Shown here: piece by piece, positions 1 through 8,000 of the stretch
Layout of the letters: each line of letters starts with the position of its first letter
How positions within the stretch are numbered: the stretch's first letter is position 1
Assembly (NCBI GenBank): GCA_964507095.1
Contig: CAZDOS010000029.1
Coordinates: 1 to 22,330 of the forward strand
Reading direction: 5' to 3'
Length of the DNA stretch: 22,330 nt
DNA from: RGIG3102 sp964507095
Lineage (GTDB): Bacteria > Bacillota > Clostridia > Oscillospirales > Ruminococcaceae
Notes under the pieces: model-generated
Databases searched by the model: none
What the model saw: the letters and a program-made list of their open reading frames with translations, nothing else
Told to the model about the DNA's origin: nothing
Made by a program: the position numbers and the translations under genes

Positions 1-1193
1 AACTGCGAGAAGCTCTTGAGCTCGATGTACTGCGAATACAGCAGCTTCAACGATCCTGCGACCTTCTTCATGGCCTTGATCTGTGCGGAACCGCCGACAC
101 GGGATACCGAGATACCCGGGTTGACAGCCGGCCTGATGCCTGAGTTGAACAGCTCGGTCTCAAGATAGATCTGACCGTCAGTGATCGAAATGACGTTTGT
201 AGGGATATATGCAGATACGTCTCCGGCCTGGGTCTCGATGATAGGCAGTGCGGTTATCGAACCGCCGCCGTATTCAGGAGCAAGTCTCGCTGCTCTCTCA
301 AGAAGCCTTGAGTGGAGATAGAAGACATCGCCCGGATATGCCTCACGTCCCGGCGGACGGCGTATGAGCAGTGAAAGTGCACGGTAAGCTACCGCGTGCT
401 TTGACAGATCGTCGTAAACTATCAGGACATCCTTGCCCTGATCCATGAAGTACTCGGCCATTGTTACGCCTGAGTACGGTGCGATATACTGCAGAGGAGC
501 AAGCTCACTGGCCGTGGACGACACGACTATCGTATAATCCATGGCACCTGCCCCAGTGAGGGTCTCCACCAGCTGAGCGACTGTGGAAGCCTTCTGTCCT
601 ATCGCGACATAAATGCATATTACATCCTGACCGGCCTGGTTGATTATCGTATCGGAGGCGATCGTCGTTTTGCCTGTCTGACGGTCTCCGATGATCAGCT
701 CACGCTGTCCGCGTCCGATCGGGATCATGCTGTCTATTGCCTTGATACCTGTCTGAAGAGGTACTGAAACGGACTTTCTTTCGATGATTCCGTGTGCAGG
801 AGATTCGATAGGTCTGTAGGAATCGAATTCTACCGGTCCCTTTCCGTCGATAGGCTGTCCAAGACTGTTCACGACACGTCCTATGAGACCTTCGCCGACC
901 GGGACCGAAACGACTCTTCCGGTCCTTTTTACTATGTCTCCCTCTTTGATTCCCTCGTCATTGCCCAGAATAACAAGCGATACGCTATTCTCCTCAAGGT
1001 TCATAGCCATACCGAACTCGCCATTCGGGAACTGTATCAATTCATTGGCCATACAGTTCTCAAGACCGTATGCCTTTGCGATACCGTCTCCGACCTGGAT
1101 GACGGTTCCGGTCTCGCTCTGCTCAATCTTAGAATCATAATTCTTAATCTGCTCTTTTATGATCTTGCTTATATCTTCAGGTTTGAGCCGCAT
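1..1193 (-). CDS. atpA: F1Fo ATP synthase subunit alpha, 3' end outside window
   Basis: Alpha subunit of the catalytic F1 head. It forms the alternating alpha3beta3 ring with beta and binds non-catalytic nucleotide. About 397 residues are visible; the family is usually about 500, so the C-terminal helical domain lies beyond the left edge. The start is ATG at 1193, with AGGTG five bases upstream. The protein begins MRLKPEDISKIIKEQIKNYD and has the N-terminal beta-barrel, then the P-loop GDRQTGKT at residues 169-176, and later the conserved stretches VYDDLSKHAVAYR and LLIRRPPGREAYPGD. It is the last visible gene of the minus-strand atp operon, 29 bases after atpH; gamma, beta and epsilon are expected further left. 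Nothing in the visible part is unusual. Confidence 0.97.
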   Translation of the reverse strand, partial: MRLKPEDISKIIKEQIKNYDSKIEQSETGTVIQVGDGIAKAYGLENCMANELIQFPNGEFGMAMNLEENSVSLVILGNDEGIKEGDIVKRTGRVVSVPVGEGLIGRVVNSLGQPIDGKGPVEFDSYRPIESPAHGIIERKSVSVPLQTGIKAIDSMIPIGRGQRELIIGDRQTGKTTIASDTIINQAGQDVICIYVAIGQKASTVAQLVETLTGAGAMDYTIVVSSTASELAPLQYIAPYSGVTMAEYFMDQGKDVLIVYDDLSKHAVAYRALSLLIRRPPGREAYPGDVFYLHSRLLERAARLAPEYGGGSITALPIIETQAGDVSAYIPTNVISITDGQIYLETELFNSGIRPAVNPGISVSRVGGSAQIKAMKKVAGSLKLLYSQYIELKSFSQ

Positions 1194-1222
1194 TGATACA
1201 CCTGCTTTCTGATTTATTTGCC

Positions 1223-1759
1223 TTATTCGGCATGTCTGAGTCTGTCTCTGAGCTCCTCGAGCTTTGAAGCGATGGAGTCATCCAACTGCATCGTGCTGAA
1301 TTCAAGTATGACTCCTCCGAGACATTTTTCGTCGACCTTATTGGTCAACAGTATCTTCTTGCCCGTCATTTTTTCCAGTTTTTCGGTGAGCCTTTCGATG
1401 GCCCGCTCTGTCATTGGAACAGCAGTGACGGCAACAGCTTTTTCTATATTGTTTGCCTTGTTGTAAAGATCCTCGAAATCCTTCAGGCTTGCCAGCAGCT
1501 CTCTTGAATTGCCTCTGGCTATCATGACCTTGATGTAATTGAGCAGGTTCCTGTCAAGGCTGTCCCGGAATATCCGGTCAACGGTCCGTATTTTCTCGTC
1601 CTTGGACACCGTCGGGGTGTCGAGGAGCTTGATGTAGTCGCCGTTTTCAGCCAGGATATCCCTGAGCGTCTCGCACTGTGAGAGGATGATGTCAGTATTG
1701 CCCTGTTCGTTTGAAAGATCAAACAACGCACCGGCATAGGTGGATGACAGTTCACTCAT
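1223..1759 (-). CDS. atpH: F1Fo ATP synthase subunit delta
   Basis: Delta subunit of F1 (OSCP homologue). It sits on top of the alpha3beta3 head and holds it to the peripheral stalk. The gene encodes 178 residues, matching the usual length of about 177-180. The N-terminal helical domain (STYAGALFDLSNEQG) and the C-terminal domain with VDEKCLGGVILEFSTMQLDD are typical. I chose ATG at 1759, because an AGGTG sits six bases upstream and the start follows the atpF stop by one base. A GTG at 1768 would add three residues and overlap atpF by 8 bases, but it would overlap the ribosome binding site. The tight spacing points to translational coupling with atpF. Confidence 0.95.
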   Translation of the reverse strand: MSELSSTYAGALFDLSNEQGNTDIILSQCETLRDILAENGDYIKLLDTPTVSKDEKIRTVDRIFRDSLDRNLLNYIKVMIARGNSRELLASLKDFEDLYNKANNIEKAVAVTAVPMTERAIERLTEKLEKMTGKKILLTNKVDEKCLGGVILEFSTMQLDDSIASKLEELRDRLRHAE

Positions 1760-1760
1760 A

Positions 1761-2258
1761 TCATTCACCTACATTCTCTATAAACTGATTTATCAGATCC
1801 TCATGGTCAGCGCTGGACAGTTCCTTGCCGACGATCTTTTCAGCGATCGCAACAGAGATATCGGAGATCTCGTTCTTGATGTCCCGATATGCCTTCTTGC
1901 GCTCCTGCTCGATCTCAGCCTCTGCGCGCCTGGTTATCGCCCGGGCCTGCTTGTGAGCCTCGTCAACGATCTCGTCCTCGCGCTTCTTGGCTGTGAGAGT
2001 AGCCTGCTTGATTATGTCGCCTGCTTCGTCACGGGCATTTGCCATTTTCTCTGAGTACTCTTTTTCCAAGGTCGCGGCCTTTTCGCTGGCCACGCTTGCA
2101 TCGTCGTACATCTTCTTGATCTCTGCATCGCGCTGGTCAAGCATATTGCTTACCGGCTTGAAAAGGATCTTCTTGACTATGGTCAGAAGTATCCGCATAT
2201 TGACCCATGTGAATATCACAGTCCAGACATCGACAGTGAAAAAATCAAGAAACTTCAA
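1761..2258 (-). CDS. atpF: F1Fo ATP synthase subunit b
   Basis: Subunit b forms the dimeric peripheral stalk linking the membrane a subunit to delta. The protein has 165 residues, normal for the family. A single N-terminal membrane helix (about residues 7-27, rich in V, I, F, W) is followed by a long charged coiled coil with many alternating E, K, R and A residues, such as RRAEAEIEQERKKAYRDIKN. The start codon is TTG at 2258, with AAAGGAGGG about nine bases upstream. An ATG nearby, in the TTG's upstream spacer, is out of frame and quickly hits a stop. A TTG start may lower b synthesis relative to the neighbouring c subunit, which is needed in many copies; that last point is inference. Confidence 0.95.
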   Translation of the reverse strand: MKFLDFFTVDVWTVIFTWVNMRILLTIVKKILFKPVSNMLDQRDAEIKKMYDDASVASEKAATLEKEYSEKMANARDEAGDIIKQATLTAKKREDEIVDEAHKQARAITRRAEAEIEQERKKAYRDIKNEISDISVAIAEKIVGKELSSADHEDLINQFIENVGE

Positions 2259-2300
2259 TTAGCATGCCCTCCTTTCATCATATTTCTTTCTGAATATCTA

Positions 2301-2555
2301 TTACAGAAGTCTGATAAGAGGGTTAGCAAACATCAGAATAAGTGAAACGACAAGTGAGTAAATACCTGTTGTTTCGGCGATGGCACAACCAAGGATCATT
2401 GTTGATGTGACCTTGCTCTGTGCTTCCGGCTGACGGCCGATGGCGGCGCAAGCCTGACCAACTGCGTATCCTTCACCGATACCAGGGCCAACACCGGCGA
2501 TCATGGCAATGCCGATACCGATTGCTGAAGCAGCCAAAACTATTGCTCTTTCCAT
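2301..2555 (-). CDS. atpE: F1Fo ATP synthase subunit c, sodium-type two-carboxylate rotor
   Basis: Membrane rotor subunit that forms the ion-carrying c-ring. It has 84 residues and two membrane helices (about 4-27 and 50-78) joined by the polar loop GRQPEAQ at 40-46. The ion-binding glutamate is E61 within AIAETTGIYS. E61 with T62, T63 and Y66 matches the sodium-binding pattern known from Ilyobacter tartaricus (E65, S66, T67, Y70). The helix-1 position that is Gln32 in Ilyobacter is here a second acid, E28, in PGIGEGYAVG. This matches the two-carboxylate motif described for the Fusobacterium nucleatum c-ring (E32 and E65). The motif is visible; Na+ coupling is inferred. ATG at 2555 has GGAGG six bases upstream, one of the best ribosome binding sites in the operon. 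Confidence 0.97.
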   Translation of the reverse strand: MERAIVLAASAIGIGIAMIAGVGPGIGEGYAVGQACAAIGRQPEAQSKVTSTMILGCAIAETTGIYSLVVSLILMFANPLIRLL

Positions 2556-2600
2556 AATTAACCTCCAATTATTTAAATCCTAATTGTTTATCATATATCA

Positions 2601-3335
2601 TCACTCTGCTGCGCTGGCGACGTTTGCCATGGTCAGCATGCAGAAAATATAGGCTTGAATGCAGCTGGAGAACAGATCGAAATACAGTGAGAGCACTGCA
2701 GGTACACCGACCTGAAGGATCGGTATGCCGGAAAGGAAACTGTTCGGTATCCAACCAAGGAGCTTGGCCGACAGTGCAGACAGCGCTCCGTAAACGAGTG
2801 CCGTAATGACGGTTCCTGATGCGATGTTACCGAAATGACGGAGAGACATCGACATAGGAGTTGCAACGTCACCGATGACGTTCATCGGTGCCATTACGAA
2901 GATAGGCTCCAGGAACCTCTTGAAGAAGCCAAGGAATCCCTTGCTCTTCATGTTGTAGTACTGTATCAGAGTGAACGTTACGAGCGCCATCGCCAGCGTG
3001 ACCGAAAAATCTGCAGTCGGGCTTCTGAGTCCGGTTATAGACAGCATGCTGGAAACCGCGCTGAACAGCAGCACCGTGGCAATGAATGCAGTGTAGTTCA
3101 TCCACTGCGGGCCCATGTTCTCCTTTACGAGATTTCTAACGAACATGACTGCCTTTTCGGCGATCATCTGTCGCTTTCCGGGATTCCAGACTCTCAGGTC
3201 TCTGGTGAGGAATATGCACCCGGCTGTGATAAGCGCGATCACGACCCACTGGTTCACGATCGATTCAGTGATGTTGATCCCGCCCAGGATGTCTATGGTA
3301 AATAATATCTTAGGACCATTTATTTCAACACCCAT
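2601..3335 (-). CDS. atpB: F1Fo ATP synthase subunit a
   Basis: Membrane stator subunit that provides the two ion half-channels next to the c-ring. It has 244 residues with about five or six hydrophobic segments. The essential arginine is R166 in SMSLRHFGNIASG, the family signature around this residue. The C-terminal block LQVGVPAVLSLYFDLFSSCI followed by QAYIFCMLTMANV is also characteristic. The start is ATG at 3335, three bases after the atpI-like stop, with GGGGGA about nine bases upstream. The predicted Na+ specificity of the c subunit implies that this half-channel conducts Na+, but I cannot prove that from the a-subunit sequence. Confidence 0.96.
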   Translation of the reverse strand: MGVEINGPKILFTIDILGGINITESIVNQWVVIALITAGCIFLTRDLRVWNPGKRQMIAEKAVMFVRNLVKENMGPQWMNYTAFIATVLLFSAVSSMLSITGLRSPTADFSVTLAMALVTFTLIQYYNMKSKGFLGFFKRFLEPIFVMAPMNVIGDVATPMSMSLRHFGNIASGTVITALVYGALSALSAKLLGWIPNSFLSGIPILQVGVPAVLSLYFDLFSSCIQAYIFCMLTMANVASAAE

Positions 3336-3338
3336 GTA

Positions 3339-3716
3339 TCACTTTCCCCCTTTCATGTTGATGTATGTAAGGGACAGCCTTGTGAACAGCAGCGGAACTG
3401 CTGCGGCTATCCAGTTAAAAAAGTCAAGCTTGAATGCGACTATGAGCCCGACGGCAATGACTGCCATCCTTCCCATGTATGAGGCTCTGATACTCTTCTG
3501 GGCGAGCTCAGGATCTCCGGTGCCCAGGGCCTTGGTAACAGAAACGCATATCATGTAGAAGTACCGGCAGGTGATCAGCCAGCCCCAGATGCTTCCGGCA
3601 AGGACCGTCAGATCCCACTGGCCGATGAGCAGGAAGACGACATTTTCAACAGCAGTCAGCCGAAGGTTGATAAGCGCAACCTGTTTGAATTGTTTCAATA
3701 TTTCCGGATCCTGCAT
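3339..3716 (-). CDS. AtpI-like ATP synthase subunit I family protein
   Basis: Small membrane protein of 125 residues with about four hydrophobic segments (roughly 14-32, 36-58, 81-96 and 98-118). By position directly ahead of atpB and by topology it belongs to the ATP synthase subunit I group, which has been implicated in assembly of the c-ring in other bacteria. ATG at 3716 follows the upstream stop by five bases, with AGGTAGGA as ribosome binding site. Sequence conservation in this family is low, so the call rests on context as well as hydropathy. No catalytic residues are expected. Confidence 0.75.
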   Translation of the reverse strand: MQDPEILKQFKQVALINLRLTAVENVVFLLIGQWDLTVLAGSIWGWLITCRYFYMICVSVTKALGTGDPELAQKSIRASYMGRMAVIAVGLIVAFKLDFFNWIAAAVPLLFTRLSLTYINMKGGK

Positions 3717-3721
3717 GTGTC

Positions 3722-3985
3722 CTACCTGTACTTTTCTATATAGTCCTTTTCAGATTCTTCAGCTTCCCTGATCGCCTTCTTCATGTACACCCACACGCTT
3801 GATGCGCCTCCTCCGACGCCCAGTACGGCGAAAAGGATGTATATCCACTCTCCGACTCCGGTCCTGGATCTTATCCAGGAAGCCAGAAGAATCATGAGCA
3901 CTATGGGCGTCACCATGGATATGGCGATCTGGCTGACGAGCCCAAGATTCTTTATGGCTGTCAGGATGCCTTTTCTGTCATTCAT
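3722..3985 (-). CDS. AtpZ/AtpI family small membrane protein, first gene of atp operon
   Basis: An 87-residue protein with two membrane helices (about 14-36 and 45-68) and a charged C-terminal tail ending in KKAIREAEESEKDYIEKYR. The helical hairpin with the glycine-rich turn LGVGGGASS is typical of the AtpZ/AtpI family encoded at the start of Firmicutes and other bacterial atp operons. That family has been linked to c-ring assembly or Mg2+/Ca2+ uptake. ATG at 3985 has only a weak purine-rich ribosome binding site (AAAGAG about ten bases upstream). The gene ends five bases before the AtpI-like gene, so both AtpZ-type and AtpI-type proteins are present in tandem. Confidence 0.75.
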   Translation of the reverse strand: MNDRKGILTAIKNLGLVSQIAISMVTPIVLMILLASWIRSRTGVGEWIYILFAVLGVGGGASSVWVYMKKAIREAEESEKDYIEKYR

Positions 3986-4019
3986 TACTATTAACTCTTT
4001 GTGAAATTATATACATGAT

Positions 4020-4049
4020 ATTATATAACAATTTGCACTGTTCAATCAA
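4020..4049 (-). promoter_or_regulatory. sigma-A type promoter of the atp operon
   Basis: On the minus strand TTGATT (4049-4044) and TATAAT (4025-4020) are separated by 18 bases, close to the vegetative consensus. Transcription would begin near 4010 and give a short leader of about 25-30 bases before the AtpZ-like ATG at 3985. No clear terminator lies between the upstream hydrolase gene and this point, so read-through from upstream is possible too. Confidence 0.65.
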
Positions 4050-4137
4050 CACAAACCGGCATATTTGCCTTTTTGACCATCTCATTCCTTGATTGAATAA
4101 CTGCTTTTGTCATACTGCCAAAAATGCGCATCATGTC

Positions 4138-4830
4138 TTACAGCGGATCGCCCAGTATCCTGTCGATACCGATATCGTAGACGGCGATCCTGTTGCCGTG
4201 CATGTCAGCTTCCGTAGGAGTAATCTTGCCTGCAAGTATCTTCTCGGCACCGTCTATGAGCTGCGGTATGACATCCGGAGAGACCTCAAGCTGCGCATGG
4301 CAAGGATAGATCACGTCGAACCTGTCCTTTATGGTCCAAAGCCTTTCAAGGCCCTGAATGTATGCAGGAATGTTCCTGTGGGTCCCGAACATGAAGATGT
4401 TTCCGTCCACCTGAATCGGATCACCGGAATACAACGCCCTGTGGTCTCTGTCAAGGATCGCTATGCTCCCTGAAGTGTGTCCAGGCAGATGGATGATCTC
4501 CAGCTTTCTGTTTCCCAGGTCGATCACGTCGCCGTCCCATACCGGTCTGGTCGGGAGCTTTTTTTCGCCCCGCTTGTGATAGTTCGTCAGTTCGGAAGGA
4601 TGCATGTAGGCCCACTCGAATTCACCGTTCCGGGCAATATGATCCCTGTCGGCGTGGGTATTGATGAGCTCAACAGGCTTCGAGGTGACAGTGGCTACCA
4701 GTTCCTTCACGTGTTTAGGGGCCATTCCGGTGTCAATGAGCAAAGCGGTAATATCTCCTTCTATAAGGAAGAATCTCACACCGCCTTCATCAAACGTCCA
4801 CGCTCCGTCATACAGTTTCTTTGTTTCCAT
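4138..4830 (-). CDS. metallo-beta-lactamase-fold hydrolase with H-x-D-x-D-H motif
   Basis: Predicted cytoplasmic hydrolase of the metallo-beta-lactamase fold, 230 residues, without a signal peptide. Expected metal-site elements are present in order: H59-A-D61-R-D63-H64, H118 in LPGHTSGS, D137 in YSGDPI and H178 in PCHAQ. In the usual HxHxDH motif the second ligand is His; here it is Asp61, so the first metal site is atypical. Overall layout resembles the glyoxalase-II-like branch, but the substrate cannot be told. I chose ATG at 4830, with GGAGG five bases upstream, over an upstream TTG (4899) that has no ribosome binding site and would force translation through a strong hairpin. It lies between mfd and the atp operon, all on the minus strand. 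Confidence 0.88.
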   Translation of the reverse strand: METKKLYDGAWTFDEGGVRFFLIEGDITALLIDTGMAPKHVKELVATVTSKPVELINTHADRDHIARNGEFEWAYMHPSELTNYHKRGEKKLPTRPVWDGDVIDLGNRKLEIIHLPGHTSGSIAILDRDHRALYSGDPIQVDGNIFMFGTHRNIPAYIQGLERLWTIKDRFDVIYPCHAQLEVSPDVIPQLIDGAEKILAGKITPTEADMHGNRIAVYDIGIDRILGDPL

Positions 4831-4840
4831 ATTAACCTCC

Positions 4841-4873
4841 AAAAAGAATGGACCGGTCTGAAAATACCGGTCC
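4841..4873 (-). terminator. intrinsic-terminator-like hairpin abutting the hydrolase ribosome binding site
   Basis: On the minus strand GGACCGGT (4873-4866) and ACCGGTCC (4857-4850) form a perfect 8-bp stem with an 8-base loop. A short tail ending in five T (4845-4841) follows. The T run touches the GGAGG of the hydrolase gene (4840-4836). It could end the mfd transcript, or act as an attenuator in the hydrolase leader. Two more small hairpins lie upstream: TCGGCA/TGCCGA (4922-4937) and ATGAT/ATCAT (4902-4915). Confidence 0.6.
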
Positions 4874-4966
4874 CATCCTCCAGCTTTGACAATAAACAAT
4901 CATGATTACGATCATTCCCGCTCGGCAGATGTGCCGAAAATGCATGAAACCGTATCTTTTTTATTC

Positions 4967-4972
4967 ATTATA
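4967..4972 (-). promoter_or_regulatory. possible -10 element upstream of the hydrolase leader
   Basis: TATAAT on the minus strand lies within TATATAATG, in a 123-base AT-rich gap after mfd. No good -35 hexamer stands 16-18 bases upstream, so the promoter is tentative. If active, it would produce a leader of about 125 bases that contains the three hairpins noted at 4850-4937 and must pass the terminator-like one. Confidence 0.35.
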
Positions 4973-5022
4973 TATGCCAACTGTGAAAAATCGTTGAATT
5001 TTGTAATTGTTTTGTAACTTTT

Positions 5023-8000
5023 TCAGCTGACTTTGCAGGAAGACATCAGGTTTATGATGTCGTTCATGACATCCAGCGATTCGCTCTCCTTCGGCACTCT
5101 GAAGGACATATATGGCTTGTCTCCGCCGTTCAGCACGACCTTGTATCTGACTTCCTTGAGGAATTTTGCCATGTCTATGCTTCCGAACTTGTCGCTGTAG
5201 AAGATCATTCCGTCCCTTCTCTGCTGTATCTCGGAAATTCCGATCGCCGCAGCCTTGACTCGTATGAGTGATACATCCATCAGTCCCAGCACGCTCTTCG
5301 GAACGTCCCCGTACCTGTCCACAAACTCGTCTATCAGATCGTCAACGTCGTCCTCCGTTTCAAGTGCGGCTATCCTCTTGTATGCCTCAATCCTGTTCTG
5401 CGTGGAAGAGATGTAATCTTCAGGTATGTACGCGTCGGTGGCTATGTCTATGACGCAGTCGCTCTTGACGGTCTTGACCTCCTCGCCCTTCATGAGCGAT
5501 ATTGCCTGGTTGAGCAGCTTTATGTAAAGGTCGTATCCGACAGCAGTCATGAATCCGCTCTGAGTCCTTCCGAGCACGCTGCCGGCTCCTCTTATCTGAA
5601 GATCTCTCATTGCTATCCTGTAGCCGGAACCGAAGCTGGTGAACTCCTTTATTGCATTGAGCCTCTTCACGGCGATCTCATTGAGAGCCTTGTCCTTACG
5701 GAAGGTGAAGTACGCGTAGGCCTTTCTCGTGGAACGTCCGACTCTTCCCCTTATCTGATACAGCTGGGCAAGGCCCATCTTGTCAGATTCCTCAACAATG
5801 AGAGTGTTGCAGTTCGGTACGTCGACGCCGGTCTCTATTATTGTCGTACAGACAAGGATGTCTATCTCGCCGTTAATCAGCTGCTGCCAGACCCGGGACA
5901 GATCCTTTTCGTCCATCTGACCGTGTGCAACTGCTATCCTTGCGTCAGGGCACATCATCGACACGCGCTGTGCTGCCATGTCGATAGTTTCCACTCGGTT
6001 ATGTAGATAATAGCACTGTCCGCCCCTGTTGAGCTCTCTGTTCAGAGCCGCCGCGATCATTCCCCGGTCGTATTCCGAGACATAGGTCTCTATCGGCACC
6101 CTGTCTATCGGGGGCTGCTCTATGGTGGACATGTCCCTTATCCCGTTAAGAGCCATGGAAAGAGTCCTCGGTATCGGAGTTGCGGAAAGAGTCAGCACAT
6201 CGACCCCATGGAAGCTCTCAATGAGCTTTTCCTTGTGGGCAACTCCGAATCGCTGCTCTTCGTCCACTATCAGAAGTCCCAGGTTCTTGAATTTGACCTT
6301 CTTCTGTATGAGTGCATGCGTTCCGACGACTATGTCGGCTACGCCGTTGTTTATGTCCCTTACAGTGTCCCGTCTCTGTTTCGGCGTCCTGAAGCGCGAG
6401 AGCATCTGTATGTTTATGGGGAAGGACTCCATCCTCCGCAACAGGGTATTGTAATGCTGCCAGGCAAGCACTGTTGTGGGGACGAGTATCGCTACCTGCT
6501 TGCCGCTCATGACAGCCTTGAAGGCGGCTCTCAGCGCTACCTCGGTCTTTCCCACGCCGACATCTCCGCACAGGAGCCTGTCCATCGGATGAGAAGACTC
6601 CATGTCTCTCTTGATCTCCGAAACGGCCCTGAGCTGGTCCTCCGTTTCATCGTATATGAACCTGGATTCAAAGTCTTTCTGCCACTCGGTATCGGGATCG
6701 AACATGAAGCCCTTGCTCTTTTCCCTCCGGGCATACAGTTCGATGAGATCCTTGGCCATCTCTTCCGTAGCTTTTTTAGCTCGCCGCTTTGCCTTGTTCC
6801 AGCTTTCGCCTCCAAGCTTGGACAGAGAGACCTTTTCATCATCCTTGGAGTAGGTGTATCTGCTTATGAGGTCGAGCTGCGTGACCGGGACATACAGGCT
6901 GTCCTTGCCGGCAAACCTTATTAACAGATAATCCTTGGTCACTCCCTGCATGCTGACATTGTGTATGCCGTCATAGATGCCGATACCGTAATTCTGGTGG
7001 ACCACGTAATCGCCCTTGCTTATCTGGTCTATCGAGGTGATCGAGTCCTTATTCCTTTTCCTCGGCTTTGCCGAAGTGACGTTGAGCTTCTGTCCCGTAA
7101 TGAGGCACAGCTTCCGGGCAGGAAGCTCGAAGCCGCCGTTCACATGTCCGCTGCTCACTGCCACGGCGCCCGGCCTGAGGAAGGTATCCTCCCTGATATA
7201 CACGGCATCTATATCCATGTTTACAAGGTCTGAAGCCAGCAGCTGAGCGCTCTTATCCGTTCCGGCGAGAATGACTGTCTTGTAGCCCCGCTTTGCCAGT
7301 GCGCTTACATCTTCAGCCAGGACTTTATACTCGCCGTTCCAGCTGGATCTCTGGTTGGAGGTAACGGATACCAGCCGCGAGAGAGGAAAGTCAGGGGTCG
7401 TCCTCACGAAATCCTCGCATACGACCGTAGGTTCAAGACCGCAAAGCCGTACAAGTTCCTTCATCGGCATGTAGTACTCCATCATTCCCTTTGACAGGAT
7501 GCCTTCTTCGGCAAGCCGGTTTACTTCCTGAATATGCAGCGCAAGCGACTTCCGGTAGGTCTCCTTCACGGCTGCCCAGTCATCAAGGATTATGATCCGG
7601 TCCTCCATGTAGTCAAACAGAGTTGCCCTTCGGTCATAGCAGGCATGTATGTATTTGTCCATGCTCCGCGGCATGACACCGTTTTCGAGCGTAAGCACTT
7701 CTCTTTCGCTTGCCTTGTCAAAGCCTGTCCTGTTTCTTCCGGAAAAGCTCTTTCTGTATTCATGTATCGAATTGAGCGCTCCTTCGGCTGACGTGAACAG
7801 TACCTCCCTTACGGGAGAGATGTGGACTTTGTCGATCTTGTCCAGTCTTCTCTGGCTCGCCAGGTCAAAGGTGTTGATCCTGTCTATATCGTCGCCCCAG
7901 AACTCTATCCTGACGGGTCTTTCCATGTCAGGGGTATAAAGGTCGATAATGTCTCCCCTTACCGCAAACTGCCCTTCACCTTCCACCATCTCTCTTCTGA

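Noticed and set aside
4053..4075. Terminator between the metallo-hydrolase gene and the atp operon
   Set aside because: Only a four-base stem GGCA/TGCC without a U tract is present; too weak to call.
4831..4899. N-terminal extension of the metallo-hydrolase from TTG at 4899
   Set aside because: No ribosome binding site, and it would be translated through the terminator-like hairpin; ATG at 4830 has a perfect GGAGG.
4830..4965. T-box or known riboswitch in the metallo-hydrolase leader
   Set aside because: No T-box antiterminator consensus or other motif that I know; only hairpins and a terminator-like element can be supported.
6208..6924. Open frame of about 240 codons on the plus strand inside mfd
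   Set aside because: Antisense to the conserved helicase core of mfd; no initiation signal and no recognisable domain.
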